Shown here piece by piece: positions 17,718 through 27,595 of a stretch of 52,629 nt of DNA. The notes below the pieces were generated by a model. It saw nothing but the letters and a program-made list of their open reading frames with translations. It was not told the DNA's origin and searched no databases. The DNA lies in contig CAYMSA010000003.1 in the NCBI GenBank assembly GCA_964392965.1, positions 1 to 52,629 on the forward strand, read 5' to 3'. Numbering within the stretch: position 1 is the stretch's first letter; every line of letters begins with the position of its first letter. Source of the stretch: CAYMSA01 sp964392965 (GTDB taxonomy: Bacteria > Actinomycetota > Coriobacteriia > Anaerosomatales > Anaerosomataceae). Both the position numbers and the translations under genes were made by a program.

Positions 17718-18379
17718 AGGAACCTTCCTTCCGCGTGAAGATCGATCATGTACAGAACGGTCAGCCATATCAGTACACCGAACAGCGTCACGCTGGCACT
17801 CCGCACGAGAGACGCCGTGAGGAGTCCATGCCGCCCTTCCGGTTCGCGCCGGGTACGCACTACAAGCCAAACGCCGAGCGCCAGCAGGGGTCCGAGCACC
17901 GTAAGGGCGACCCCCGCCCACAGAAGAGGCCCATAGGCCGGAAGCCAGCGAGCCGGCAGATCGGCGGTCGCCCCGCCGAGCAGATAGGCCGACACTCCCG
18001 CGAAGCAGAACCACACGAGCAGCTGGAGCGCGAACGGCAACCACGAGAGGCGCCCATTCGGCGATGCAGCCACCGCGGGTTCGACCGTCATCGCTGCGAC
18101 TGCCGTGCCGGAGAGGGCACTCACCGTAGTGATGTCACCGGCAACAACCGTATCCGTGGCAGGAGCGATGCCCTCGGCCGTGACGGCGTCCGCCGCAGGG
18201 GCCTCAGCGGCCAACACTCCGGCGGACGGAGCGTCTGTCGGTGGCGCCTGAGGTCGTGGCCCGGCCTGGGCCTCCTCGGAAGCGGCAACCTGCGCGGCGG
18301 CATCCTCGGACTCCGGGCTGCCCGACTCGTCAGTGGTACCGCCGCTACCTGACGGAGCGGTCTTCTCGGCTTCGTGCAC
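17714..18379 (-). CDS. Membrane protein with long acidic Ala/Pro-rich N-terminal tail
   Basis: I do not recognise this 221-residue protein. Residues 1 to about 110 are low complexity, rich in Ala, Pro, Glu and Thr. Three membrane segments follow at about 114-136, 147-173 and 190-212, and the protein ends LHAEGRFL. It is coupled to ddl by an ATGA overlap, so a link to cell-wall synthesis or its regulation is possible, but nothing in the sequence shows it. The spacer upstream (18380-18676) is shared with the divergent HtrA gene; I see no riboswitch or operator there. Confidence 0.7.
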   Translation of the reverse strand: MHEAEKTAPSGSGGTTDESGSPESEDAAAQVAASEEAQAGPRPQAPPTDAPSAGVLAAEAPAADAVTAEGIAPATDTVVAGDITTVSALSGTAVAAMTVEPAVAASPNGRLSWLPFALQLLVWFCFAGVSAYLLGGATADLPARWLPAYGPLLWAGVALTVLGPLLALGVWLVVRTRREPEGRHGLLTASLVRSASVTLFGVLIWLTVLYMIDLHAEGRFL

Positions 18380-18676
18380 GTCGCGCCCTCCCTCTCTGCT
18401 CCCGGTCAGTCTATCGGAGGGCGCCGGTGCTCACAACGTAACGGCGCCCCCGCCGGAACATGCGCTGAAGGCATGCCATCGGGCCCTCTCGGCGTGCGCT
18501 GGACGATAACCCCGGGCCGAATCTTCTGTCCGGTTGCTGCGCCTCGTCCGGCACGTCGGTAAGGCGTGGATGCGTTGTGGAGCTTCGATGGATTCGTCGC
18601 CGCGCTGCTCCGCGCATGCCGACGAGGTCGTATCATCGGCGCAGCGCAGCCTGCGCTCATGCGAAAGGACCATGCC

Positions 18677-19993
18677 ATGAACGAACAGACATACCCTCCC
18701 GGCGAGTCTCCTGAGACCGTTGCCCACGACGTAGCCGCCCATCAGGCTGAAGAGCCACCGGCGGCCGTGTCCTCTCCTGCCCCGACGGTCTCCGCCGGGA
18801 CCGAAGACGTAGCACCTGTGGCGGGGCCTCGCCCACGGACCTGGCCGATGGCTGCGGTGATCGTCGCCATCGTCGTGTCGCTCATCATGGGCACTGCCGG
18901 TGGTTTCGCCGGTGGCTACCTTGCGTTTCGCCAGCAGGCCTCGATGATCTCGCAGTACTCGGACACGGAGCCCGCGAATACAGACGAAGAACCGGCTGCC
19001 CAGACCGTCAACGCAGCGACCGATCCCGCCGCATCCGCGGCCGCCGCTGCCCAGCCGAGTGTCGTCAGCATCTCGGTGACCGGCGGGGGGTCGAGCGGCA
19101 CGCCCGATGGCCTGCCGGGCGGCGATCGCTTCTCCGAGAGCGAGGGCTCGGGCGTCGCGTATCGTGCCGCCGATGACGGCGGCACATACGTCATCACCAA
19201 CCAACATGTCGTGGAAGATGCTTCGACCGTCGTCGTGACCGATTACGATGGCGACTCGTACGAGGCCGAGGTAGTGGGGAGCGACGCCAGCAGCGACATC
19301 GCAGTTCTTTACGTGGCGGAATCCATCCCGGTGGTAACCATCGGTAACTCAGACGACCTCGTGATCGGCCAGTTCGTCGTGGCGATCGGCTCACCGTTCG
19401 GCCTTGAGCAGACCGTGACTTCGGGCATCGTCTCAGCGCTCCACCGCACCATCACCGAATCCCAGACGACAGGCGAGTATCCCTACGTCGATGCCATCCA
19501 GACAGACGCGGCCATCAACCCCGGCAACTCGGGTGGCGCACTCGTCGACAGTGCCGGCCAGCTCATCGGTATTCCCTCGGCGATCTACAGCGCGTCCGGC
19601 TCGTCTGCAGGCGTGGGCATCGCGATTCCGGCCGAGCGCGCAGTCCAGGCCGCTGACGACCTCATCGGAAGGGGTGCCGTGGAAACGCCGTATCTCGGCG
19701 TTCTCGGCCAGGACGTGACTGACGAGCTTGCTGACGCCGAGTCGCTCCCGGTCTCCCAGGGGGCGTACGTCATCGAAGTCACTCCGGAGTCAGGCGCCGC
19801 TGCGGCGGGCCTACGGGCGGGCGACATCATCGTCGCGATGGATGACGACCGGATCCGCGACATGGACGACCTCATCCTCTCCGTCCGCCAACGGTCGGTC
19901 GGCGACCAGGTACAGGTGAGCATCTACCGCAGTGGTACACAGCAGACGCTTACGATGACCATAGGGGCGAAACCCGCAGCAGACACCGAATGA
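18677..19993 (+). CDS. HtrA/DegP-family serine protease with PDZ domain
   Basis: A 438-residue envelope quality-control protease. A disordered cytoplasmic tail leads to one membrane segment at about 57-81, then a trypsin-like domain outside the cell. The catalytic triad is intact: His177 in TNQHVV, Asp207 in SSDIAVL and Ser285 in GNSGG. A PDZ domain for substrate recognition spans about 338-433, with the GLRAGDIIVAMDD segment. The start is ATG 18677, with AAAGGA eight bases upstream; the frame remains open upstream but without a site. It is divergent from the ddl operon and followed by a clear hairpin. No linked two-component genes of the CssRS type lie beside it. Confidence 0.95.
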   Translation: MNEQTYPPGESPETVAHDVAAHQAEEPPAAVSSPAPTVSAGTEDVAPVAGPRPRTWPMAAVIVAIVVSLIMGTAGGFAGGYLAFRQQASMISQYSDTEPANTDEEPAAQTVNAATDPAASAAAAAQPSVVSISVTGGGSSGTPDGLPGGDRFSESEGSGVAYRAADDGGTYVITNQHVVEDASTVVVTDYDGDSYEAEVVGSDASSDIAVLYVAESIPVVTIGNSDDLVIGQFVVAIGSPFGLEQTVTSGIVSALHRTITESQTTGEYPYVDAIQTDAAINPGNSGGALVDSAGQLIGIPSAIYSASGSSAGVGIAIPAERAVQAADDLIGRGAVETPYLGVLGQDVTDELADAESLPVSQGAYVIEVTPESGAAAAGLRAGDIIVAMDDDRIRDMDDLILSVRQRSVGDQVQVSIYRSGTQQTLTMTIGAKPAADTE

Positions 19994-20012
19994 TCCGATC
20001 CGCCCGATGGAC

Positions 20013-20045
20013 GATGAGCGGCGTGCGCGATGCGCGCCGCTCATC
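20013..20045 (+). terminator. Hairpin terminator after the HtrA gene
   Basis: A perfect 11-base stem (GATGAGCGGCG and complement) around TGCGCGATGCG begins 20 bases after the HtrA stop and is followed by GGTTGCTGTT. It probably ends that transcript before rlmN. Confidence 0.65.
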
Positions 20046-20115
20046 GGTTGCTGTTAGGCTATGCGCACGGCACCGGCCTCGACGTGTGGTCGACAGGCCC
20101 CGAACGGAGACACGC

Positions 20116-21189
20116 ATGGAAACAGATCACCCGGCAACGGACGCAACCGCCACAGAAGCGGCGGCCGTCTCGATCGCCGCCTTCGACGCCCGGGGCCTCG
20201 CGACCCTCTGCGCGGAACTCGGGCAGCCCGCGTATCGTGCCAAGCAGCTGCTCGCGTGGCTTTACGGACGGCTCGCCCCCGACTTCGAAGCGATGACCGA
20301 TCTGCCAACGAGCCTGCGAACGGAACTCGCCGCTCGCACCCGCCTCATGCTCCCTTCGGCCGTGGACATCCAACACTCGAACGATGGAACACGGAAGTAC
20401 CTCTGGGAACTCGAGGACGGCGTCCGCGTGGAGAGCGTCGGCCTGCCGCTTGGTGATCGACTCACGGTGTGTTTCAGCACCCAGGCGGGCTGCGCGATGG
20501 GGTGCACGTTCTGCGCGACCGGACGGGGCGGATTCGTTCGTGACCTGCATCCGGGAGAGATGGCGTGGCAGGTCGCCCTCGTCGCGCGCGACTTCGGCAT
20601 GCGAGCCTCGAACGCGGTGGCGATGGGACAGGGCGAACCGTTCATGAACTACGACGCCACGCTCGGCGCGCTGCGGATCATGAACGCGAAGGACGCGCTC
20701 GGCATCGGCGCCAGGCATCTCACGATCTCGACCTGCGGCGTGCTTCCGGGCATCCAGCAGCTCGCTTCGGAGCCCGAGCAGTTCACGCTCGCGGTCTCGC
20801 TCCACTCGGCCGTGCAGACCACCCGCGATCGCGTCATGCCCGGCGTGAAGCGATGGCCTCTCGACCATCTGCGGCGCGCGCTCATCGCGTACGCCGAGAA
20901 GACCGGCCGTAGGCCGACGCTCGAGTACGCACTCATCGCCGACGTGAACGATACCCCCGCCGAGGTTGAGGCGCTGGTGACGTTCGCACGGGGATGGTTG
21001 TGCCACGTGAACGTGATTCCCGTGAATCCCGTGAAGGGCGCGGCTGCGGCCCGGCCTGCCGACAGCCGCGTGGCCGAGGTGGCGGCCGCGCTCACGGCCG
21101 CGGGAGTGGAGACATCTATCCGCGCCGAGCGAGGGACCGACATCGACGCGGCCTGCGGCCAGCTCACACAGCGACACCGCGCCGGCTGA
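20116..21189 (+). CDS. rlmN: 23S rRNA (adenine-C2)-methyltransferase RlmN
   Basis: A 357-residue radical-SAM enzyme that methylates C2 of A2503 in 23S rRNA and A37 in some tRNAs. The cluster motif is CAMGCTFC. The two mechanistic cysteines are both present: one in LTVCFSTQ, seven residues before the cluster, and one in DIDAACGQL near the C-terminus. Other landmarks are NAVAMGQGEPFMNY and TISTCGVLPGI. The latter has Cys where many family members have Ser-Gly, which is unlikely to matter. The frame is open from 19990 but ATG 20116 has GGAG seven bases ahead and begins the conserved protein. It is convergent with addA, 45 bases away. Confidence 0.96.
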   Translation: METDHPATDATATEAAAVSIAAFDARGLATLCAELGQPAYRAKQLLAWLYGRLAPDFEAMTDLPTSLRTELAARTRLMLPSAVDIQHSNDGTRKYLWELEDGVRVESVGLPLGDRLTVCFSTQAGCAMGCTFCATGRGGFVRDLHPGEMAWQVALVARDFGMRASNAVAMGQGEPFMNYDATLGALRIMNAKDALGIGARHLTISTCGVLPGIQQLASEPEQFTLAVSLHSAVQTTRDRVMPGVKRWPLDHLRRALIAYAEKTGRRPTLEYALIADVNDTPAEVEALVTFARGWLCHVNVIPVNPVKGAAAARPADSRVAEVAAALTAAGVETSIRAERGTDIDAACGQLTQRHRAG

Positions 21190-21234
21190 ACGAGCATGCC
21201 CCGATCCGGCATGGGTGACGAGCGCCGGGTCGCG

Positions 21235-24200
21235 TCACGGCACCACCGGGCACATCGTCCGGAAGCCCGGACACGTCTCGCAGAGTGCCGCGTCGTACGA
21301 GGCCCGCGGTTCGAACTCCCCACGGTCGATGCTCGCGATGGACGAGGCGATCGCCGCCTCGAGACGGTCGCACTCCGTCTCGTCGTAGGCGAAGGTGACC
21401 TGACGCCCGCGCTCGAGCTCGGCGAACACGACGCGGACCCGCTCCGCGCCGGCACTGAACGCCGCGAAGGCATAGCAGTCGCCCTGTAGGCGATAGCGCT
21501 CGCGCGCCTCGGCTTCAGGAAGCCCGGCCGAGCCGGTCTTGTAGTCGACGATGAGAGCATCGCTCCCCTGCCATGCCAGGACATCGATGGCACCCACCAG
21601 GATGGCCCCGGCGATGGGCACGGCGATGGGCGCCTCATGCATGACGCGGTCCGCAGAGCGCACCTCGGCCGCCACGTCGGTGACGAGATACGCCCGGACC
21701 GCCTGATCAAGGCGCGCCCGCGCCGCAGGCGAAAGGCCCGCTGCCCGCGCGGCCCGCTCGCACTCGCACGCCAGGTCGCTTCCGACCGAGGCTCGTTCGA
21801 GGACGCTGTGGACCGCGCGCCCGAGCGCCAGTGCCTCGCCGCCGGGCGACGGCGGCGACATGAGGCCCAAGACGTGCGTGAGGAAGTAGCGGCGGGGACA
21901 GGCGCCGTGCGCCGCCAACGCCGTGTACGAGACGAGCACCGGGAGACCAGGAGCCGGATCTATGGGGACTTGGGACGGCAGGGGTTCCCGGAGGGCCCCC
22001 TCGGGGGCAAGTCCTTCGCCCTCGTCCACCGAGTACACAGGCGCTGAGGGTCTGGGTGCGGCGACGGCAGATGTTCCGCTGTCAGTGCCGGCCGAAGACC
22101 GCGCAGGAGGCACAAGCTGGACCATTCCTTCTGTTCCCTGTGATCCGAAGCCGCCTCCCTCCCTCGGCCATGCGTAAGATCCGCCCCCCTCCGCAGTGAT
22201 CGACTCGGGTGCACCCAGACCGAACGCACACCGGAGGGCTCCTACAAGCGAGTCGCCTGCCTCCTTCGAGGGGTCGGTCCTGGCGACGATCGTGAGCGCC
22301 TCCTGGGCGCGCGTGCAGGCCACGTAGAGCAGCCGCTTCGCCTCCGCGTGACGCGTCGTGCGCAGTGCGTCATCGACTAGCTGCCAGCCGAGCGTGGGCT
22401 CGAAGCGGTCATCGCCCGGCAACTTCATGCCGAGTCGCGGCACACCATCGACGTGAGCGATCTCGATCGCCGACGCTCCCGGCCCGTCCGCCAGTCCCGC
22501 GACGATGACCACAGGGAACTCGAGCCCCTTAGCGGCATGGATGCTCATGACGCGGACGGCTCCACGGTCGTCGTCGAGGGTCGCCTCGGGCTCGCTCACC
22601 GAATGGACCTCGCGTAGCTCCAGGTGTGCGAGAAAGCCCTTCACGTCCCCGCCGGTCACGGACTCGTACTCCTCGGCGATTCGCGCGAGCCGCAGGACGT
22701 TCGCCCACGAGCGGCTCCCGTCACTCGCTTCGGCGAAGTACGCGAGGTCGAGGTCGAGGTCGAGCAGCAGATCGACGATGAGTGCGCCGAGCGCCTTAGA
22801 GCCGCGAGCGACCCGCGCCGACTCGACTGCGCTCACCACGCGCTCCGCAGAGCACCGCTCAGGTCCGCTGAGGGTCAGACGGTCACTTGTGAGAGCGTCC
22901 CACAGGTGCGCGGGGCGTCCGGCGTTCTCGGCGGCGAGTTCATCAGCAAGTGCTCTCATCGCGCCGAGGCCGTCGGGTGAGACCCGCCCCGGACGCCCCG
23001 CGAGAACGGTCACCAGCGCCGCATCGTCCCAGGCGTTGTCGACGACTCGCAGCAGAGCGCGCGCCTCTGCGATCTCGCGACGGTCGAAGAACTGTCCTCC
23101 GCCCGCGGTCACCACCGGCACGCCTCGCCCCGAAATCGCCTTCTCCATCGCCTGGGCTCGTCCTCCGGCCATCGCTCCCATAAGGACGGCGATGTCACCC
23201 GGGGCGATTCCGTCCCCGACGAGACCGGCGATAACATCGGCCACGCATTCAGCCTCTCCGGTACGGCCATCGAGACCGCGCGCATCCGACCAGTCGATGA
23301 ATCGCATGTCCAGACGGGGTCGCGACGCGGGCCAAGCGGGCCGCTCGGCGGCTGACTCTGGTGAGGCGAGCGCCATGAACTCGTGACCGAACAGGGCCGG
23401 CTGCGAGAACAGTCGGTTCAGCAGGCGCAGGAGCGTCGGCTCGATCCGGTAGTTGATGTCGAGCGGGTGACAGACTCCCACGGCCTTTCCTCGGCGCCGG
23501 AACACGTCGACATCCGCATACCGGAAGGAGTAGATGGACTGCTTCTCGTCACCGACCGTGCAGAGATTGCCCGACGAAAGCCCCTCCAGTATCCGGAGCT
23601 GCAGTTGGTTCGTGTCCTGGAACTCGTCGACCATGACCATCGAGAAGCGCTCGCGCAGCCTTTCCCTGACGACCGGTTCGGCGGCGAGCAGCCGCGCGGT
23701 CTCCACCTGCAGGTCTTCGAAGTCGAGCACCCCGCGCGACCGCTTCAACTCCTGGTACAGCCGCGCGAAACGCTCCGCGAGCGCGAGAAACGCCTCCTGC
23801 TGCGCGGCGACGAGGAGCTGCCCGAGGCACAGCTGCCCACGCGCGATGAGTCCCCTCGCCTCGTCCACCAGTGGATCGAGGCCCTCGATCTTGGCCGAGC
23901 ACCTGAGACCCTTGGCCGAGAGGGCGGCGCGGGTCGCCCGGACGGTCCTCTCCCCGAGCTCCCCCTTCATATGCCATTCGGCAAAGAGAGGATCGAGCGC
24001 GCCGATCGCCTCCCCGAGCACGACGGACGCAGTGTCGACCGCCCTCGCAGATTCGAGGACCCCCAGTGCCACGATGATTTCTGCGAGACTCCGCCGGACA
24101 TCCTCGAGCTGACGCATGGCATCACCCACAGAGGTGACACACACCGCCTCGACGGTCAGGCCGAGTGCGCGAACGCCACCCGTGACCGATCGCAGCGCCG

Positions 24201-24681
24201 AAGTAATCACTTCTAGCCCATATTCTTCCAGCATATGCGCCGCGCGCTCGTCGGCGACAATCGCCTCCTTGATCGCGATCTCCTCGGCCTCGGACTCGAG
24301 AACCGACGCCTCTGTTGCATCGAGCACGGTGAAGCGTGGATCCAAACCGGCAATCAGTGCGTGCTGCCTGAGGACACGAGCGCACATCCCGTGGATGGTC
24401 GAGATCCACGCGTCGCCCAGGCGCCGGGCCGCATCCGGGCGAGCCCCTATAGCGAGCGCCGCTCGCACTCGTTCGGCCAATTCGCCCGCCGCCTTCTCGG
24501 TGAACGTCACCGTGAGAAGCGACTCGGGCGACATCTGCGGATACGGCTCGATGCCGAGAACCGCCGCCACGAAGCGCGCTGTGAGCACGCGGGTCTTTCC
24601 CGACCCCGCGCCCGCGGCGATGAAGACATCGCTCGCCCCGGCGTCGACCGCCGCCTGCTGCCGGTAATCGAGATCAGCCAC
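21235..24681 (-). CDS. addA: AddA-like UvrD-family helicase-nuclease
   Basis: A subunit of 1148 residues that, with its AddB-like partner, resects double-strand breaks for RecA. It is a superfamily 1 helicase: AAGAGSGKT near the N-terminus (motif I), TVTFTEKAA (Ia), MVDEFQDTNQLQ (II) and LYVACTRAQEAL (VI). The C-terminal PD-(D/E)XK nuclease has the catalytic IVDYKTG. An early cysteine in HGACPRRYF and three in CETCPGFRTMC suggest an iron-sulfur-stapled nuclease, which B. subtilis AddA lacks but AdnAB-type enzymes have. I favour GTG 24681, with GGAG upstream and an eight-base overlap with addB; GTG 24741 is possible. A Ser/Pro-rich linker of about 100 residues precedes the nuclease. Confidence 0.9.
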   Translation of the reverse strand: MADLDYRQQAAVDAGASDVFIAAGAGSGKTRVLTARFVAAVLGIEPYPQMSPESLLTVTFTEKAAGELAERVRAALAIGARPDAARRLGDAWISTIHGMCARVLRQHALIAGLDPRFTVLDATEASVLESEAEEIAIKEAIVADERAAHMLEEYGLEVITSALRSVTGGVRALGLTVEAVCVTSVGDAMRQLEDVRRSLAEIIVALGVLESARAVDTASVVLGEAIGALDPLFAEWHMKGELGERTVRATRAALSAKGLRCSAKIEGLDPLVDEARGLIARGQLCLGQLLVAAQQEAFLALAERFARLYQELKRSRGVLDFEDLQVETARLLAAEPVVRERLRERFSMVMVDEFQDTNQLQLRILEGLSSGNLCTVGDEKQSIYSFRYADVDVFRRRGKAVGVCHPLDINYRIEPTLLRLLNRLFSQPALFGHEFMALASPESAAERPAWPASRPRLDMRFIDWSDARGLDGRTGEAECVADVIAGLVGDGIAPGDIAVLMGAMAGGRAQAMEKAISGRGVPVVTAGGGQFFDRREIAEARALLRVVDNAWDDAALVTVLAGRPGRVSPDGLGAMRALADELAAENAGRPAHLWDALTSDRLTLSGPERCSAERVVSAVESARVARGSKALGALIVDLLLDLDLDLAYFAEASDGSRSWANVLRLARIAEEYESVTGGDVKGFLAHLELREVHSVSEPEATLDDDRGAVRVMSIHAAKGLEFPVVIVAGLADGPGASAIEIAHVDGVPRLGMKLPGDDRFEPTLGWQLVDDALRTTRHAEAKRLLYVACTRAQEALTIVARTDPSKEAGDSLVGALRCAFGLGAPESITAEGGGSYAWPREGGGFGSQGTEGMVQLVPPARSSAGTDSGTSAVAAPRPSAPVYSVDEGEGLAPEGALREPLPSQVPIDPAPGLPVLVSYTALAAHGACPRRYFLTHVLGLMSPPSPGGEALALGRAVHSVLERASVGSDLACECERAARAAGLSPAARARLDQAVRAYLVTDVAAEVRSADRVMHEAPIAVPIAGAILVGAIDVLAWQGSDALIVDYKTGSAGLPEAEARERYRLQGDCYAFAAFSAGAERVRVVFAELERGRQVTFAYDETECDRLEAAIASSIASIDRGEFEPRASYDAALCETCPGFRTMCPVVP

Positions 24682-27547
24682 GGCCAGGACTCCATCCCGC
24701 GCAGAAGGTTCTTGCGGAACAGTACGAAGGGCAGGTGGCACCTCGTGGATCGGGGGCGATCGCCCCCGATCGAATGCCTTCGACGGCGGTCTTCGCCCGC
24801 GCCACTGCCTGTGCGACCACCTCCCCTACTCCCGCGCCATCGACGAGGTCGGTCTTCACGAATGCGCCTTCGAGCGCCGGCCCCACGAATCCTCGCGGGC
24901 GCCCTCCTTTGAAGGAGCGGTACACACCTCCCGCGACCTCCAATCCGAGTCGTCTCGCCGCGACCAGCGCATACAAAGGGACCTGCACCAGTCCCTCCCT
25001 CTCGAAGGCGGCCATGCCTCGCGAACTACCGACCGTCCCAAGCTTGTAGTCGGTCACAACCAGTCGTCCGCCCCCGACATCGATCCGGTCCACGCGTCCC
25101 ACGAGCGAGAATCCATCAAGCGGTTCAGGTCCGTCGCCCTCCGTCAGGCCGAATGACCACTCAGCGTGGACGGGCTCCATCCCCGGTAGTAGCCCGGCAT
25201 CCGCCTCGATGATTCCAGCCGTGCCCCGCACAACGGCGCGCATTCGGGCATCATCAACCACGCTGCCTGCCGGAATATCCGCCATCACAGCCGCACTCAC
25301 TTGGTGGTGAATCATGAGCGCGTCCGCAAGCCCGTCCGGCGTCACCCGCGCAGCCGCCGTGCGCTCCCTCAGTTCACCGTAGAAGCGACGCATGATATCG
25401 TGACCCGCCCGCCCCGCAGCGGCGGCATCGAGCCGTGCGTCAAGTTCCCGAGGTCGCACGATCCGCTCGATGTACCAGCGGAACGGGCACTGGAGGTAGA
25501 CCTCGAGCTCACTTGCGGAGAAGACCTCACGGGCAGCGAGAGTCGCTCGCATCGCGCCCGTCGGCGTCAGTGAGTGCGCGGCGACACGGCTCCCCCCGGC
25601 TACACGACCTGCCTGCACCCCCGAGCGCGCGACACGCCTCGTGGTGACAGGGCCGTGCTCTTCGAGCGCGGAGCTGTCAGGCCCAAGCCGATGGCACGGC
25701 AGCTCACCCGCGTAGAAGTTGCCGGTGACGGGGTCTCGGTAGAGGTCCAGCAGTTCCTCGAGCAGTATGGACGGCCGCAGCGGCCTTCCATCAGCGTCAT
25801 GCGACTGCCGACTGAGCACAAGTCGTCGTGAGGCACGCGTCGCTACCTGGTAGAAGAGGAGCCGCTCATCGGCGATCGTTCCCCGGCTGGATACGTCGAT
25901 ACCGACCGCCTCAAGCTGTTCACGCACGCCCGGCGCCTCGAACGCGCTCTCCCGGGCGCTGCGCGGAAAGTCCCCGGCTGTCAGTCCGCCTACGATCACG
26001 CACTCGAATCGCCGACCCCGTATCCGCTCGGCGCCCATGACCTGAACATGCCCTGTGCGCTCGTGTGACCGGAGCGTGACGACCGTCTCCTGCAGCGCTG
26101 CGACCAACTGAGCCGACGACAACCCACTTCCCGACCCGGAGATCTCGTCGACAGTCTGGACCACAGCATTGGCGACCGCTGCGTCGGAAAGCACAGACAC
26201 GTCCGATAAGGAGACGTCGCGGTGGGCCTCGCCGAGCATGCTCGTCAGCAATCGGTGCCAGCGACTGCCCGCCCCTTCTCCGGACGACGCAGCGGTCCTT
26301 CTCGCGTTGACGAGGAACTGCCGGGTCGCCGTGGACGCGCTCACCCACCGCAGCAGCTCTCGCCAGGTCACACTCATCGCCCGCCGCACACGGGCGTCGA
26401 GTTCGTCGAGCGCGTCATGCGCAGCGGGAGCGTAGGGCGACCTCAGGAGATCCATGATCCTCGTGGTGTCGATCGGGTTGTCCCGTGTGGCAAGTACGTT
26501 CAGGACCGCCCGACCCATTGGAACCTGTGCGAACGGCAACTGCACGTCCCACTCGCGCGCAATGCCAGCCTCAGCGAACGCAGCCTCGAGCGAGCGGAAT
26601 CGAGCACCCGGATCCCGAAAGACGACCGCGATCTTCTCGGGCTCGATACCGCAGGACAGCGCGTCCTGGACCTCCCTGACCACACGCCCGGCCTCGGCTG
26701 CGTCGCCCCACGCCTCTGAGAGAATGACCGCGCCACATGCCTCTACACTACTGTCTCCCACGACGCCAAGGTTGCGTTCGATCCGTAGAAGCTCAGCCTC
26801 CGCAGAGTAGTCAGCTGCCGGTTCAAGGTGCCAGACCTTCCCATTGTTTCCCAGTTGTTCAACGAGGTCGGCCGTCGCCGCCGTCGCGGGAACGGTCGGG
26901 GAGTGTGTGAGTGTGACCAGGACGTCACCCACCGAAGCCGCATGTTGCAGGAAGGACAGCTGCACGGCCGTGAATCCAGTGAAACGGTGTACAACGCTCG
27001 AGACGGACGACAGTCCGGGCGCCGCAGCGATTACCCCCTCGCGCTGCGCCTCGCTGCGCTCGATGAGCCCGGCGGCACGACAGCGGCGGTCGTACTCGGC
27101 GATGCAGTCAAGCAGCACTCCACCAACGTCCGTCGTGGGGCCTACCGCTGAAGACGCGGCCATCGTAGCCGGCTCCCTCTCAGCACTCCGCTGCACGAGC
27201 AGAGCAAGGGCAGAAATCCAGCCTCTTCCAGGTCGCCCCGCCCCGCCGGGTGATGCACCTATGCCCTCGACGACATGTGAGACGAGGGCGAGACGCTGCG
27301 CAGGGGTGATGATAGCGCGACCGTCGCCCTCGGCTTCCCACAGGGAGTCAAGGTAGCGATCAAACGTCTCTATCGAAAGGCCGACTGGATGAGCTCTCGC
27401 GAACTCCGCAGTGGCTCTGACCACGTCTGGCCCAGACGGAAGCAGCAGCAAGCAGCGCCGCCCCTCTGCAAGGGTCGAGGCCACACGGTCTCGCACGAGT
27501 CCGCTCTTACCGGCGTTCGCCGGTCCTGTGATCACATCAAGCGCCAT
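24674..27547 (-). CDS. addB: AddB-like nuclease subunit
   Basis: A 957-residue AddB-type protein. The N-terminus has a Walker A motif, GPANAGKS, but later helicase motifs are degraded, as in AddB, where the helicase-like fold scans for Chi. The internal VMGAERIRGRRFECVIVGGL-like stretch corresponds to the conserved inactive-helicase core. The C-terminal nuclease has the lysine-bearing VTDYKLG. One cysteine in LQCPFRWYIE and three in CPSYCSARTFC form the known AddB iron-sulfur staple. AAGGGG precedes the ATG. It is followed by addA with overlap, so the subunits are co-translated. The gene closes with a 22-base perfect palindrome at 24749-24770. Confidence 0.9.
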   Translation of the reverse strand: MALDVITGPANAGKSGLVRDRVASTLAEGRRCLLLLPSGPDVVRATAEFARAHPVGLSIETFDRYLDSLWEAEGDGRAIITPAQRLALVSHVVEGIGASPGGAGRPGRGWISALALLVQRSAEREPATMAASSAVGPTTDVGGVLLDCIAEYDRRCRAAGLIERSEAQREGVIAAAPGLSSVSSVVHRFTGFTAVQLSFLQHAASVGDVLVTLTHSPTVPATAATADLVEQLGNNGKVWHLEPAADYSAEAELLRIERNLGVVGDSSVEACGAVILSEAWGDAAEAGRVVREVQDALSCGIEPEKIAVVFRDPGARFRSLEAAFAEAGIAREWDVQLPFAQVPMGRAVLNVLATRDNPIDTTRIMDLLRSPYAPAAHDALDELDARVRRAMSVTWRELLRWVSASTATRQFLVNARRTAASSGEGAGSRWHRLLTSMLGEAHRDVSLSDVSVLSDAAVANAVVQTVDEISGSGSGLSSAQLVAALQETVVTLRSHERTGHVQVMGAERIRGRRFECVIVGGLTAGDFPRSARESAFEAPGVREQLEAVGIDVSSRGTIADERLLFYQVATRASRRLVLSRQSHDADGRPLRPSILLEELLDLYRDPVTGNFYAGELPCHRLGPDSSALEEHGPVTTRRVARSGVQAGRVAGGSRVAAHSLTPTGAMRATLAAREVFSASELEVYLQCPFRWYIERIVRPRELDARLDAAAAGRAGHDIMRRFYGELRERTAAARVTPDGLADALMIHHQVSAAVMADIPAGSVVDDARMRAVVRGTAGIIEADAGLLPGMEPVHAEWSFGLTEGDGPEPLDGFSLVGRVDRIDVGGGRLVVTDYKLGTVGSSRGMAAFEREGLVQVPLYALVAARRLGLEVAGGVYRSFKGGRPRGFVGPALEGAFVKTDLVDGAGVGEVVAQAVARAKTAVEGIRSGAIAPDPRGATCPSYCSARTFCAGWSPGRG

Positions 27548-27595
27548 CAGTCGCCCCCTTCACGGGGAGCATCCTACATGGCACCACTGACACGA

